Assembly: GCA_963691705.1 (NCBI GenBank) | Contig: OY829539.1 | Location: forward strand, 75,985,255-76,049,254 | Direction of reading: 5' to 3' | Source of the DNA: Viola odorata | Taxonomy: Eukaryota > Streptophyta > Magnoliopsida > Malpighiales > Violaceae | Length of the DNA stretch: 64,000 bases | In this document: positions 22,256 to 31,998 of the stretch, piece by piece | Position numbering within the stretch: the stretch's first letter is position 1 | Layout: every line of letters starts with the position of its first letter | Notes under the pieces: model-generated | The model's database searches: none | Told to the model about the DNA's origin: nothing | Seen by the model: the letters and a program-made list of their open reading frames with translations, nothing else | Made by a program: the position numbers and the translations under genes

Positions 22256-23551
22256 ATGGCTGTTGGTCCGACTGCTACCAAAAAGCTGCATTGCTTCTTT
22301 AAGATGGCTTACAGTAACAAACGAAACAAGGCAGATGATGATCAACGGAAGTCGACTGCTAAGGTAGATGATGATCAACGAAAGTCTGATGATCAAAGCC
22401 ATAATTGGGGCGAAATTTTACCTGAAATTCTTCAACTCGTCCAATCAAAGCTCTGTGTTGTCGACATCGCACGTTCGAAATCAGTTTGTTCTCGGTGGAA
22501 CGTTGGATTAGAGTTAGTTTCGGTACCGTGGCTTTTACTTCCTCAATCTGATGAAGAAGAAGAAGAAGAAGAGCGACGCAGCTACATTCCTCGTACTTTC
22601 TTCCGTCTTCGTGACCACAATTTTTACTTCAAGAACATGAATCCTGGTAAGTGGGTCGGCTCTTCTTGTGGGCTTGTGGTTTGGGAGACAGAAGATGAAG
22701 AAGCATCAATACTTGATCCCCTCTCTCTAGCTCAAATCAAACTTCCATTATTTCCGACGTCAAATCCTCATCTCGAATGGCCTGACATCAAAATTGTCCT
22801 TTCCTCTGGTAATCCTCGAGATGGTGTGGCTATAATTATGTGTCTGGAAGTCGTAGATCTGTCAACGGAGCTTTTCTTTTGCAAGATTGGAGACAGTAGA
22901 TGGCACGAGCTTGATGGTCAATTCGAGAAATACTTTGATATCATATGCCACGACAATTTTCTGTACGCGTTATCATATGAGGACTCTATTGAGGTGTGGG
23001 ATTTGAGTAAGTCATATCCCGTAAAGTGCAAGATCATTGAACCTTCAAGGTCTGTAATAGAAACTGATTTGGCAGGCGACTTGTACTTTTTCCAAAACTA
23101 TCTAGTGCAATCGTGTGGCAATTTGCTACTTGTTGTAAGGATGGTGGGACATTTTGTCGATGCGCGAGGTAAAGCTGTTAGCCAGACTCTTGATATCGAC
23201 AATCCTTCAATACAACCTTACCGAACATTGATGTTTCATGTCTACAAACTGGATTCGAGTGAGGAAAATTGGGTGGAAGTAGAAGACTTGAACAATGAGG
23301 TTTTGTTCTTGGGTGGAAATCATTCGGTGTCAGTGTCGGCCAAGGATTTGCCACCAGGATGTGGAACCAATGTTATTTACTTCACGGATGATAATTTGTT
23401 GCAGCTTGAACATATTGATAACTATGGCGGGCATGACCTAGGCATGTTTAGCTTGCAAAACAAAATTGTTAAGCCCTTTAGTAACAACTGTAGATCAAAG
23501 AGGATTTGGCCACCACCTCTTTGGATTGTTCCTAATCCAATGCGAAATTAG
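22256..23551 (+). CDS. F-box protein with DUF295 domain
   Basis: Single-exon gene, up to 431 residues. F-box proteins bind SKP1 and bring substrates to an SCF ubiquitin ligase. The F-box is at about residues 50-92 (NWGEILPEILQLVQSKL..VVDIARSKSVCSRWN) and the C-terminal half has DUF295-type beta-propeller features (GSSCGLVVWE, ILDPLS..QIKLP, VEVEDLNNEVLFLGGNHSVSVSAKDLPPGCGTNVIYFTDD). A near-exact direct repeat of DDDQRKS- and VDDDQRKS- units precedes the F-box, and a Glu run (about 102-107) follows it. Two possible starts: ATG 22256 and ATG 22304 (17 residues in); a TATA-like sequence abutting the first favours the second. This is a large fast-evolving plant family and the target cannot be inferred. 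Confidence 0.85.
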   Translation: MAVGPTATKKLHCFFKMAYSNKRNKADDDQRKSTAKVDDDQRKSDDQSHNWGEILPEILQLVQSKLCVVDIARSKSVCSRWNVGLELVSVPWLLLPQSDEEEEEEERRSYIPRTFFRLRDHNFYFKNMNPGKWVGSSCGLVVWETEDEEASILDPLSLAQIKLPLFPTSNPHLEWPDIKIVLSSGNPRDGVAIIMCLEVVDLSTELFFCKIGDSRWHELDGQFEKYFDIICHDNFLYALSYEDSIEVWDLSKSYPVKCKIIEPSRSVIETDLAGDLYFFQNYLVQSCGNLLLVVRMVGHFVDARGKAVSQTLDIDNPSIQPYRTLMFHVYKLDSSEENWVEVEDLNNEVLFLGGNHSVSVSAKDLPPGCGTNVIYFTDDNLLQLEHIDNYGGHDLGMFSLQNKIVKPFSNNCRSKRIWPPPLWIVPNPMRN

Positions 23552-24009
23552 CATGCTTTAGTTCAATGGTGAATGTGGAACATATATGCAATATGCTTTT
23601 TTTACTGTTACTGTTACCATTTTGGAATTTCTATGCTATTGCAAGAAGGAAAGGTCTTCTGTTAAAATTTAATTTCTTTGAAAGTTTCTTCATTTTTGGC
23701 TATATAAATGCGGGGGATATTTTTTTGTCATTGACCAAGTCAAAATGTTTGGCTCAAGAACATAATTTTACCCCAAATTTAGCGCAACAACAGCAAAGCA
23801 CAAACCTTGGTTTCTCCAAATTTAGCTAGAATAGGTAAATGATCTCAATGCTGTTAGTCACAAAATCTAACCTAACAGTTGGTTAGCTTTTTTTGATAAA
23901 CAGAAACCACAATGCTCACATCAGGTTAGAGGCCATTTCCCTACCTCTCTTTGAGCCCCCTTGGCTGGTGCTGGCTTTTAGAGGTGGGGCCCATTAATGG
24001 TCATACGGC
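23552..24009. other. Intergenic between F-box gene and USP pseudogene
   Basis: 3' flank of the F-box gene and presumed promoter of the USP-like gene. No supported ORF; the open frame at 23566-23829 is T-rich with no domain. CTATATAAATG at about 23700 is a TATA-like sequence. Confidence 0.45.
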
Positions 24010-24323
24010 ATGGAGAAGAATAAAAAAGCTCAGGCGAGGAAGGTGATGGTGGTGGCAGATGCAACCCGTGAATCAGCAGGCGTTCTTCAATATGCACTTT
24101 CCCATGTGGTCCTTGAGAATGATGAGCTAATACTTCTTCACGTTGGGAATCCAAATTCATGGCGCAACACATTCTCGTTCCTTAGGAGGCCTAATAACAA
24201 CGACGGCATGGCAAACCCCTTGGAAGGAGGAGGTGGAGGTGGAGGTGGTGGTGGAGTAAGAGGAGGCGGAGGCGGCGGTGGCGGGAAGTGGCATTTCTTG
24301 AAGAAATGAAGCAGGTTTGTTAG
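24010..24323 (+). pseudogene. Universal-stress-protein-domain gene, frameshifted and truncated
   Basis: The ATG at 24010 opens the start of a plant USP-domain protein: RKVMVVADATRESAGVLQYALSH and NDELILLHVGNPNSW, the first beta-alpha-beta of the USP fold, followed by a long poly-glycine stretch (from residue about 73). The frame then ends GKWHFLKK at TGA 24307-24309. Shifted by one base the same DNA reads EVAFLEEMKQVC, the sequence expected after the Gly run in this family, before TAG at 24321-24323. So there is a frameshift in the glycine tract. The C-terminal half of the USP domain is absent: transposon-TIR-like sequence begins almost immediately after. Confidence 0.7.
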
Positions 24324-24331
24324 ACTTCTCA

Positions 24332-24500
24332 AGTCTGACGTGTCATCCGACGTGGCACGACATTTAACGGTGAAAAGTGGACAGTGTTAGTCGATGGTAC
24401 CAAATGTGGCGTTTTGTTTGTTTAGAGGTACATTTTAAGCGCAGAAATAAGAAAATGTGCTAAATCAGTCAAACAATTATTTGTCAGGTACCTATTTTTG
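24332..24500 (+). mobile_element. Solo TIR-like end related to the 29.5-31.0 kb MULE
   Basis: The block GACGTGTCATCCGACGTGGCA, GTACCAAATGTGGCGTTTTG, GAGGTACATTTTAAGCGCAG and CTAAATCAGTCAAACAATTA follows, in order and orientation, the right TIR of the element at 29469-31035, with substitutions. No left partner is visible upstream of the USP fragment. It is either a decayed insertion that truncated the gene, or the remaining end of an element that once carried it. Confidence 0.6.
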
Positions 24501-24540
24501 CAATATATATATATATACACTTCCTCCATTATAAAGCATT

Positions 24541-24966
24541 GGAAGGAAATTTTCTTCTGTATTTTTTTCATTCTTTTTTATCCTCTTGCACTTTTTTTTT
24601 AATACAAGAAAATTTTTAAAATTATTTTTTTCCTTCCTTTCCTTTCATTTCCATCCAAATTTTTATTCCCATATATAGGCTTAAGCACGAACCTCATCTC
24701 ACCTTATTTCAACTAATTTATAAATAATTTTGGCTGAAAAACAAACCATGATCTCCATAACTATACCTATTTATTTATTTTTGACAACCAGAGTCACTTG
24801 TATAACCACTCATTACAAGCATAAAATCTGAAAGATCTGAGATACCTACTGAATCAATACTACTTATTATAGCGTTAGTGTGTGACTAATATGACTTGAT
24901 TTATAGTATTCTATTTCAATAAAAAACTTGTGTTGAAATATTGAGCTTCCTCATAAAATGATAAAA
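24541..24966. repeat. Dispersed repeat, copy 2
   Basis: Direct-oriented partner of 21030-21465, about 3.5 kb away, with small indels (for example loss of ATGAAAG near 24835). The two copies bracket the F-box gene and the USP pseudogene. Confidence 0.85.
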
Positions 24967-25629
24967 ATATAGCGGGCCAGGCTTTTCTTTCTCTACACTG
25001 TAAGAAACAATACCTTGTAATTGGGCCATAACTTGAGCCCATTGGGACTAACTACTTTATTCTGCTACTGGGCTTGGCGGATAAATTTCTGATAACCTAT
25101 TCAAGATCCAGCGTTCCTAACATGGGAATTATTAGGTAACTATTTTTTCTTTTCTTTTCTAATTCAAAAAAGATTTGAAGCGATTATTATTTTAAAAATC
25201 ATCATCATACATGTGGTTCATGTATAAAAACTATTAGGATTGCGGCCCAACCCTACTTGGCCTAACTAGATCCAAGCTCACACGGATCTCGAGCGAACAA
25301 CAAGCTCATACCACCCTCGGACCTCAATCTCATGCAACTTTTATGTTTTGTATGGAAACTAAAGTAAATAAAAGAAAAAGGGGAAGTTTAACTAAGGAAA
25401 GGAAAAGAAAGGAAAAGAGAAGAAGAGAATTTGTAGAAAAATTCTCTTATATGGTTGCATTTTTTATATACAAACAAAAACTACAACCGGCCACGTCAAG
25501 AGATTAAGTGCCCACTTGTTCCAGATAAGGACAAACTCTGTGGGGCCCACTGACTTAATCACTCCTTCAGCACCAACTTGGAGAAGATGGGGAGCCACGT
25601 CTTCACTCACCCTTTTCTCATTTTTTTTC
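24967..25629. other. Intergenic, no gene seen
   Basis: AT-rich with a purine-rich patch around 25360-25440 (GGAAAAGAAAGG). Overlapping ORFs on both strands near 25464-25835 lack any recognisable domain and cross the hAT boundary, so they are not called. Confidence 0.5.
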
Positions 25630-25637
25630 ATTTTAAG

Positions 25638-27575
25638 TAGGGGTGTACGCGAACAGGTTCGGTTCGAATTTTTAGCTGAAATGTTTAAAAAGGATAATAA
25701 TATAATCCTTATGAAAAAAAGAGAGGCAAAAGTGGGTTTGTTTTTGCGTCTTGGGAAGAGGACAGGAGCTGGAAGATAAGAAGTTAGGAAGCCGAAACAG
25801 AAAGTGGTAACACTTGGAATTCTAGGTAGAATCAAATCGTACCGTTATTATCAATTCGGTTCGATTTTATTTTTTTGTTTGATTTAAAACGGTTCCGGTT
25901 CTGACACGTTTGGTTGAACCCGTTTGTGTTGGCAAAGAGGGGCAAATAATTTGTCAGTTGCCACTACGCTACCACAAAATGTTGTGATCAAAGTGTGAAA
26001 GTTTTATCTATATATTAATATACAACATCCATTGACAAAACGACACCGTTTAGTTGTTAAACATATAATTTTGATTTTTTTTTTAAATAATGTTTTGATT
26101 TACCAATTTATAAATGATAGCCTAATATTATAAAGATATTTTAGTATGGCAAATCTTTAAATTTTATGATATAAAACATATAAAAATTTAAAGTGACTAA
26201 ATATTAATAAATAATAAGTATTAATATATTGAAATGTAATGAATATCTTTAACAAATATCTAGTCAGTAAATATCGTGCTTCATATCGAGCCTAATATAT
26301 ACACATGAAGAATTTTCAAGTACAATCATGCTTCATATGAAGATAAGATTAGATCACTTATATTTAGAACTTCAAAAATATTTTTGAACAATACAATACT
26401 CCCTCTGTCCCTTAATGAATGTCGTTTACTATTCCGGCACGCATTTCAATGCGGCCGAAAAAAGTACGGAATTTTTCGGGATCATATAGCTACTATTCCG
26501 GTCGTCTTGAAATGCGTGCCGGAATAGTAAACGGTATTCATTGAGGGACAGAGGGAATACTTAATTAGTTATACTCATGTAATGCGTAACACATTAATAC
26601 AATTTAAATTTAAATTCTAAACCTCTAAAAACTTAATTCAAGTAAATAATGATATTGAAATATAGATACCATAAATCTAAATCATAAATGTCCATTAACC
26701 ATTATGCAATTTCATTATTTTAGTTGTCATCTAATTAGTAATTACATTTTTTTATGACAATTGACATCATTATTTCTTACAACAATATAATTCTCTTTTT
26801 ATTAAGTAAAATACTGAATAATAAATATATATCCACGATATACCTTAATAATTATGTATTAGAGTAAGGATTAATGATAATATTACTAGCATATGCCGTA
26901 TCGTTAATAATTAATGTTCTTAGTTTATATATATATAGTTAACCGATTACATGGCTATTACGATAATATAGTTTTTTCCCCATAATAATTCTTATACAAC
27001 TTTCTTAATAAAATTTATATTTAAAATGAGGGCTTTTAGTTAAGTTTAAAAGGAAAAAAGGAAAAATGATTAAAATTTTCTATTTCTTGGTTCTTACTAG
27101 TTACTACGGAGATTTTTTTTTTCCTCGTAATAATTCTTATATAATTTCCTTAATAAAATTTTCTATTTAAAATAAGAAATAAAAGGAAAAAATAAGAAAT
27201 TTTAATTAAGTTTAAAAGAAAAAAATAAAAAAATGAGAAATTTTAATTAAGTTTAAAAGGAAAAAAGAAAAATGAGGAGTTAAGTTTAGAAGAAAAAAGA
27301 AAAAAAGAAAGAAAGTGGGAGCTAAAGGAATTTAAACATCCCCTCTCAGATGATAGGATTAGGGGGAGTTAACCATTAAACTAAATTTAAACTTTGATAT
27401 CATAGTGCATATATATAAACGGGTTCTCCCGATTTTACGATTCAGTTTACGGATTTTAGAATTAGAGAACTGGACCAAACTAGAAATTTCGGTTCAAAAA
27501 AAGTTCAACCATTCGGGCCTATTCGATGCGGTTTTAATTCGGTTTTCGATTTGGGTCGGCTTTTGTACACCCCTA
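25638..27575. mobile_element. hAT-type non-autonomous element (1.94 kb) with perfect 8-bp TSD
   Basis: Begins TAGGGGTGTAC (25638) and ends GTACACCCCTA (27575), an 11-bp terminal inverted repeat. The flanks are identical 8-bp copies, ATTTTAAG, at 25630-25637 and 27576-27583, which defines a hAT insertion. Sub-terminal regions carry TTCGGTTCGA/AATTCGGTTTTCG-type motifs in both orientations. The interior is very AT-rich and contains a later Stowaway insertion and eroded tandem repeats at about 26970-27310; no transposase is readable. Confidence 0.88.
26399..26557. mobile_element. Stowaway MITE (159 bp), Tc1/mariner type
   Basis: Starts CTCCCTCTGTCCC and ends GGGACAGAGGGAA, with TA on each side (26397-26398 and 26558-26559). 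The arms stay complementary inwards (GTTTACTATTCCGGCACGCATTTCA and its inverse), so the whole element is a near-perfect hairpin. It is nested within the hAT element and therefore inserted later. Confidence 0.92.
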
Positions 27576-27583
27576 ATTTTAAG

Positions 27584-28312
27584 TATTTAGCATCAATTAT
27601 TTTAAACTCAAATCGATTAAATCTTAAAAAATTGAAAATCACTTCATCATAAATTTTAATTTTAGTACATATTCATTTTTTAAAATTTTAGAATTAATGA
27701 TTAAATTAGAATAATTCTTAGCAGTTGATCTAAGTTAATTCTAGAATGTGAAAAAAAATTATTATAAATTTTAACACTACTATATATTTATAACCTGAAC
27801 TTAAAATTACCTATTGAACTATAACAATTCTTTTCGGCTGATATAATCAAAATCCTAGAAAGTAAAGGAACTCTTCTTCGTCACAAAATTTAGCCCTAAT
27901 GCATCTATGACTCAAACTTAAAATCATTAATTAAATTATAATAGTTTTCATTGACTGTTTACTTATTAAGTTAGAATAACTTTCGTCCCTATCTATCTTT
28001 ATTTTTATTTTTATTTTCAAACCTGCTCATCTATTTGCTCACGGTACTCTCCTTTTTTTTTCTTCTGTTACTTTCCAATTTCTTTTTTTACTTGATCCCC
28101 TCTCCGCCGTTGGATCATAAATCACAGCAGGAAAGAAGACAACAAACGCGACCCGGAAAAAAAAACGGGCGCTTGTCTGCTAGCGGGTAAGATTAGTTGT
28201 AACCGCCACTCTATAAAACCCTCACGCCACACGCCTCTCATTTTCACTCCATTTTCCTTTTTCCCTTTTTCTTCTTCTTCCTTTCTGGGTATTATAGGAA
28301 AGAAGGCGAAAC
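27584..28312 (+). promoter_or_regulatory. Promoter and 5' UTR of the group VII ERF gene
   Basis: AT-rich distal part, then a more GC-rich proximal promoter. CTATAAAA at 28211-28218 is a good TATA box, about 100 bp before the ATG at 28313. The leader is C/T-rich (TTTTTCTTCTTCTTCC). Confidence 0.65.
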
Positions 28313-29251
28313 ATGTGTGGAGGAGCCATCATCTCTGATTTTGTAGCTGTGAAACGTGGCCGGCGATTGACGGCCGACGATCTCTGGTCTGAAATTGACA
28401 CCTCTGATTTCTTTGGCTTTGATGCCTACTCAAATGTTGCAGCAGGAAAAAACCCATCAAACAACATACAACAAATCCATGGTAAATCCTAGACTTTTTT
28501 ATGCCTTTGCTTGCTTATTATTTTAATGGGTTTCTTCCAATGGGTGTTAAATCGCAATTGATATTAGAATGTGAAGGTTTTTGAATCTTTAATTTGTTTT
28601 CCTGTAGCGGCGGCGAGTTATGATGAGGAGATTAGAGAGGCAAGTTATGATGAGGAGAAGGAAGAGAGCAATAAGAAGCGGCAGCGAACAAGGAAGAACG
28701 TGTACAGAGGAATAAGGCAGAGGCCATGGGGGAAATGGGCGGCTGAGATCAGAGACCCCCATAAAGGCGTTCGAGTCTGGCTCGGAACCTACAACACCGC
28801 CGAAGAAGCCGCACGTGCCTACGATGAAGCCGCCAAGCGCATCCGCGGCGATAAGGCTAAGCTGAACTTCCCGGCCGGCCACCACGATCACCAAAACCCA
28901 CCTCCACCGCCACCACTCTCGCCTCAGCTCTCTTCCACAACAACCCCACCAGCCAAGAAACGCTGCACCTCCGCCACCGTCACCGCTCCCCTTCCTCCTC
29001 CTCCTGAAATTTTTGAAACTCCGCCGCCTCCACCGGAGCTGCAGGAACAATTCGGTGGTAGTTTTGGGTATGATAACGGAGGGGTTTATGAGTTTGAGTT
29101 AAAAGATGAGATTGCAAGCATAGAATCGTTTCTGGGTCTGGACGTGGAGCCTACTGAGTTGATGGGTTTGTCTGGTGACTCGGTGGATCTTTGGATGCTG
29201 GACGACCTGGTGACACATCACCAGCATCAGTGTCAGATTGCTAATTACTAG
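28313..29251 (+). CDS. RAP2-3: Group VII ERF transcription factor (RAP2.3/RAP2.12-type, oxygen sensor)
   Basis: Two exons, 28313-28481 and 28608-29251, 270 residues. Exon 1 starts [10 protein letters not shown], the Cys2 N-degron of ERF-VII proteins. In this family Cys2 oxidation by plant cysteine oxidases leads to N-degron-pathway degradation in normoxia and stabilisation in hypoxia. [11 protein letters not shown] follows. Exon 2 has a basic stretch (KKRQRTRK) and a complete AP2/ERF domain at about 87-145 ([50 protein letters not shown]), then Pro-rich linkers and a C-terminal activation-type end ([18 protein letters not shown]). The DLWMLDDL end is closest to RAP2.3 in my memory. The intron after the MCGGAII exon is at the position usual for the group. 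A small EASYDEE duplication sits before the AP2 domain. Confidence 0.93.
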
Positions 29252-29458
29252 TATTAATTAGTACTAGATTAAGGATAGTATCTAAATAAATAAATGAACT
29301 AATCTCCTAGTTAATGCTTGTACTGCCTTTCATTTCATCTATGCTTTTTTTTGAATATTTCTGCACTTCTGCTGCTGCAGGCTCACTTTTGATCCTTTGT
29401 GTTTAATTTGTGTAATCGTTTTACCGTACTGTACATTAGTGTATTACAGTATTTTAAT
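29252..29458. other. 3' flank of the ERF gene
   Basis: AT-rich 3' UTR and flank running to the target-site copy TAATTAATTA at 29459-29468; no gene. Confidence 0.5.
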
Positions 29459-29468
29459 TAATTAATTA

Positions 29469-31035
29469 GGTTGCACTCAATTTAAATGACTGATTTGACA
29501 CTTTTATTTCATTTTCGTTTTAAAAGGCACCTATACTAAAAAAAAAAAATCACATTTGGTACCTCCTTCTAACGCCGTTAGTCTTTTGCCGTTAACTTTC
29601 ATACGTGGCATGACATTGCTGACCTGTCATACCACATAAGCAACCCGGACCAAACTTCACCATCTTAAAAAATTCAAAGATTAAAACATATTTTCTTTTT
29701 TCTGTTTATTTTTCCAGAATTCCAGAATCTTTCTTCCCCTTTCTACGGTACCTGCAGCAACAACAACCCATTTAACATTCAAATTTGCTCATCCCTATCA
29801 ACAGAAACCTCCACCATAAGGATGAATTATCACAACAGACCAAAGAATTAAAGAAATGCATTGCTTTTCTTAATCATACAAAAAAAAAGGCGTTACTTAC
29901 TTGGCAACCAAACTTTGACCTGAATACCCGCGTCCCTGTGCTCGCCGTTGACTTCTACTCTGCAGAAACGCATAACAGAGATGCCAATGAGCACCAACGG
30001 TAAAGAGAGAGGCATTTATGCAAGAATGTTTAGCAAAGAACAGACCTTGACGGAAGCGGAATTGTGGGTCAGCGGCGGAGTGAAGGGCGGAGACCTTCTC
30101 GGAATCTTTTCTTCCATGGCAGCTTCTTGGGCTCTCTTTCTTTTCGGGGAATGGGAGGGAATCCGGTTAATCAGGGTTGCCGGAGGAGAGAGTCTCGGCG
30201 AATGCCGGATGAGCAATGTGGTTACAGACGACGGCGGAGAGAATCTAGGGGATCTGGTTTGGGGGCTAAAAACTTGGAGAGGGACTGCTTCTTCTTCAAC
30301 TTCATCAATGATGTTCTTAGCCTCGTCAACAGCTATAGCTAATTCAGAACAATCAGAACAATAGGATTCGGGCTCGGAATTGGATTCCATAGCGGAATGT
30401 GGTTTCTGTTTGGATCTGTTTCAGTACTGCTGTATTGGGTGAGTGAGGGAATTTTCGGATTTGAAATTCGAATGCTGGAAAGTTAATTCCTTGAACTGGA
30501 AACAACCAGCTCAGAAAAGTGTTGGACCGATGAACTTGCAATTTGCTATTTCACTGCAACACAGATTGCTTACTACTACTAATAATAATAATATATAAAT
30601 AAAACAATAAGCAGTTAAGCACTCCTCCTAATAAAAAAAAAGCATATACGGTATAACTATCAATTTACTCACCACGTGTTGGGTGCTCTCAAATGGGTTG
30701 TTGTTGCTGCAGGTACCGTAGAAAGGGGAAGAAAGATTCTGGAATTCTGGAAAAATAAACAGAAAAATGAAAATACGTTTTAGTCTTTGAATTTTTTAAG
30801 ATGGTGAAATTTGGTCCGGGTTGTTTATATGGCATGACACATCAGTAGCTTATGACGTGACGTCCGACGTATCATGCCACGTATAACAGTTAACGGCAAG
30901 AAATTAACAGCGTTAGAGGGAGGTGCCAAATGTGACATTACTTTTGAGTACAGGTGCCTTTTAAAACGAAAATGAAAAAGAGGTGCCAAATCAGTCATTT
31001 AAATCTAATCCAGGTGCCAAAAATTCTAATAACCC
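29469..31035. mobile_element. Pack-MULE-like element with ~300-bp TIRs carrying a gene fragment
   Basis: Left arm 29469-29773 and right arm 30691-31035 are long inverted repeats (shared blocks include AATGACTGATTTG, TTCGTTTTAAAAGGCACC, AGAATCTTTCTTCCCCTTTC, GGTACCTGCAGCAACAACAA and their complements). Both ends are flanked by TAATTAATTA (29459-29468 and 31036-31045), a 10-bp duplication, although this word is itself repetitive. The right arm has an extra outer block of about 30 bp, GAATTTTTGGCACCTGGATT when read from its end. No MURA transposase is present. The unique centre, 29774-30690, encodes a spliced gene fragment on the minus strand, as in Pack-MULEs. Confidence 0.82.
29897..30390 (-). 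CDS. Gene fragment captured by the MULE (unknown family)
   Basis: ATG at 30390. Exon 1 is 30046-30390 (115 codons) and ends AAG before a GTCTG donor; an 86-bp intron ends CTGCAG; exon 2 (29959-29897) reads SRSQRRAQGRGYSGQS and stops at TAA. A consensus GTAAGT donor overlaps that stop (GCCAA|GTAAGT), so in the source gene exon 2 may have continued. The protein begins MESNSEPESYCSDCSELA with an acidic helix (VDEAKNIIDEVEEE) and then a Ser/Pro-rich, basic region (KRKR). I do not recognise it. Retention of an intron argues for DNA-level capture rather than retroposition. It may be transcribed, but function is unproven. Confidence 0.5.
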
Positions 31036-31315
31036 TAATTAATTAATTAGTATTCTTGCGGAGTAATTAGTTAGATTATTAGTAGTAATGCTGGAAATAA
31101 AGGCGGGGTCTGGTTGCATTGTATCTGGTTGCATCATCATTTCTTGTCGCGTTGTGCGTGGTGCTTCAAATAAGAATCTTGAATTCTTGATTATTCCCAT
31201 TAATTTCGCCTCGTTTCTCGTCATCGCGCGTGTGTCCCCTTCTTTTTAATTTATTAGTAATAGTATATTTATTGGTATGGAAGTCGCTTTCTGTTTGTTG
31301 GAATTTGTATTTTTT

Positions 31316-31998
31316 TTTGAGGTAATACTATTTTTTAAAACAGAAACCTACCCTGTACTTCAAAAAGTTAAATTGACCTCCCCTGTACTATCGGTTAGAA
31401 GCATTCCGTTGGTCTGTACCAGTCAAACTAACCGACATCACTTTTTGACCGTTGACTTTGATTAAAATATTCAGAAAAATTATAAAAAATTCAAAAAAAA
31501 TGTAAAAAATTCAAAAAAATTGTAAAAATTTTATAAAAAATTGTAACAAATCCCAAAAAAATGTATAAATTCTATAAAAAAATTATGTAACCTAAAAATC
31601 CAGAAAAAAAAATAAAATTAAAAAAAAAATCAAAAAAAGTTAATTAATCTAAAAATTCAGAAAAAATGTAAAATTGGAATTTTTACAATTTTTTTGGATT
31701 TATTAATTTTTTTTGAATTTTTACATTTCTTTGGAAATTTTTAAAATTTTTTTATAGAATTTTTACATTTTTTTGGGATTTTTTACAAATTTTTTCATTT
31801 TTTTTTGGATTTTTTACAATTTTTCTGAATATTTTATTCAAAGTCAACGGTCAACACTAACGGTCTGTTAGTTTGACTGACGGAGACCAAACAAATGCTT
31901 CTGACCGATAGTACAGGGGAGGTCAATTTGACTTTTTGAAGTACAGGGGAGGTTTCTGTTTTAAAAAATAGTACAGGGGGTCTTTATGCTATTACCTT
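31316..31998. mobile_element. Foldback / long-TIR MITE (about 0.68 kb)
   Basis: The two halves are inverted: GGTAATA..CTATTTTTTAAAACAGAAACC on the left mirrors GGTTTCTGTTTTAAAAAATAG..TATTACC on the right, and then GTACTTCAAAAAGT, CCCCTGTACTATCGGT and CCGTTGACTTTGA with their complements. The middle (31480-31810) is an A-rich/T-rich array of TTCAAAAAAATGTAAAAAA-like units that also mirror each other, so the whole element can fold. The left arm lacks a 17-bp block present in the right arm (around GCATAAAGACCCCCTGT read inwards). Flanks are T-runs, so the target duplication cannot be defined. Confidence 0.75.

Noticed and set aside
25464..25835. Overlapping ORFs on both strands at the hAT left border
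   Set aside because: They run through the target-site duplication, so they cannot be ancestral genes, and show no domains.
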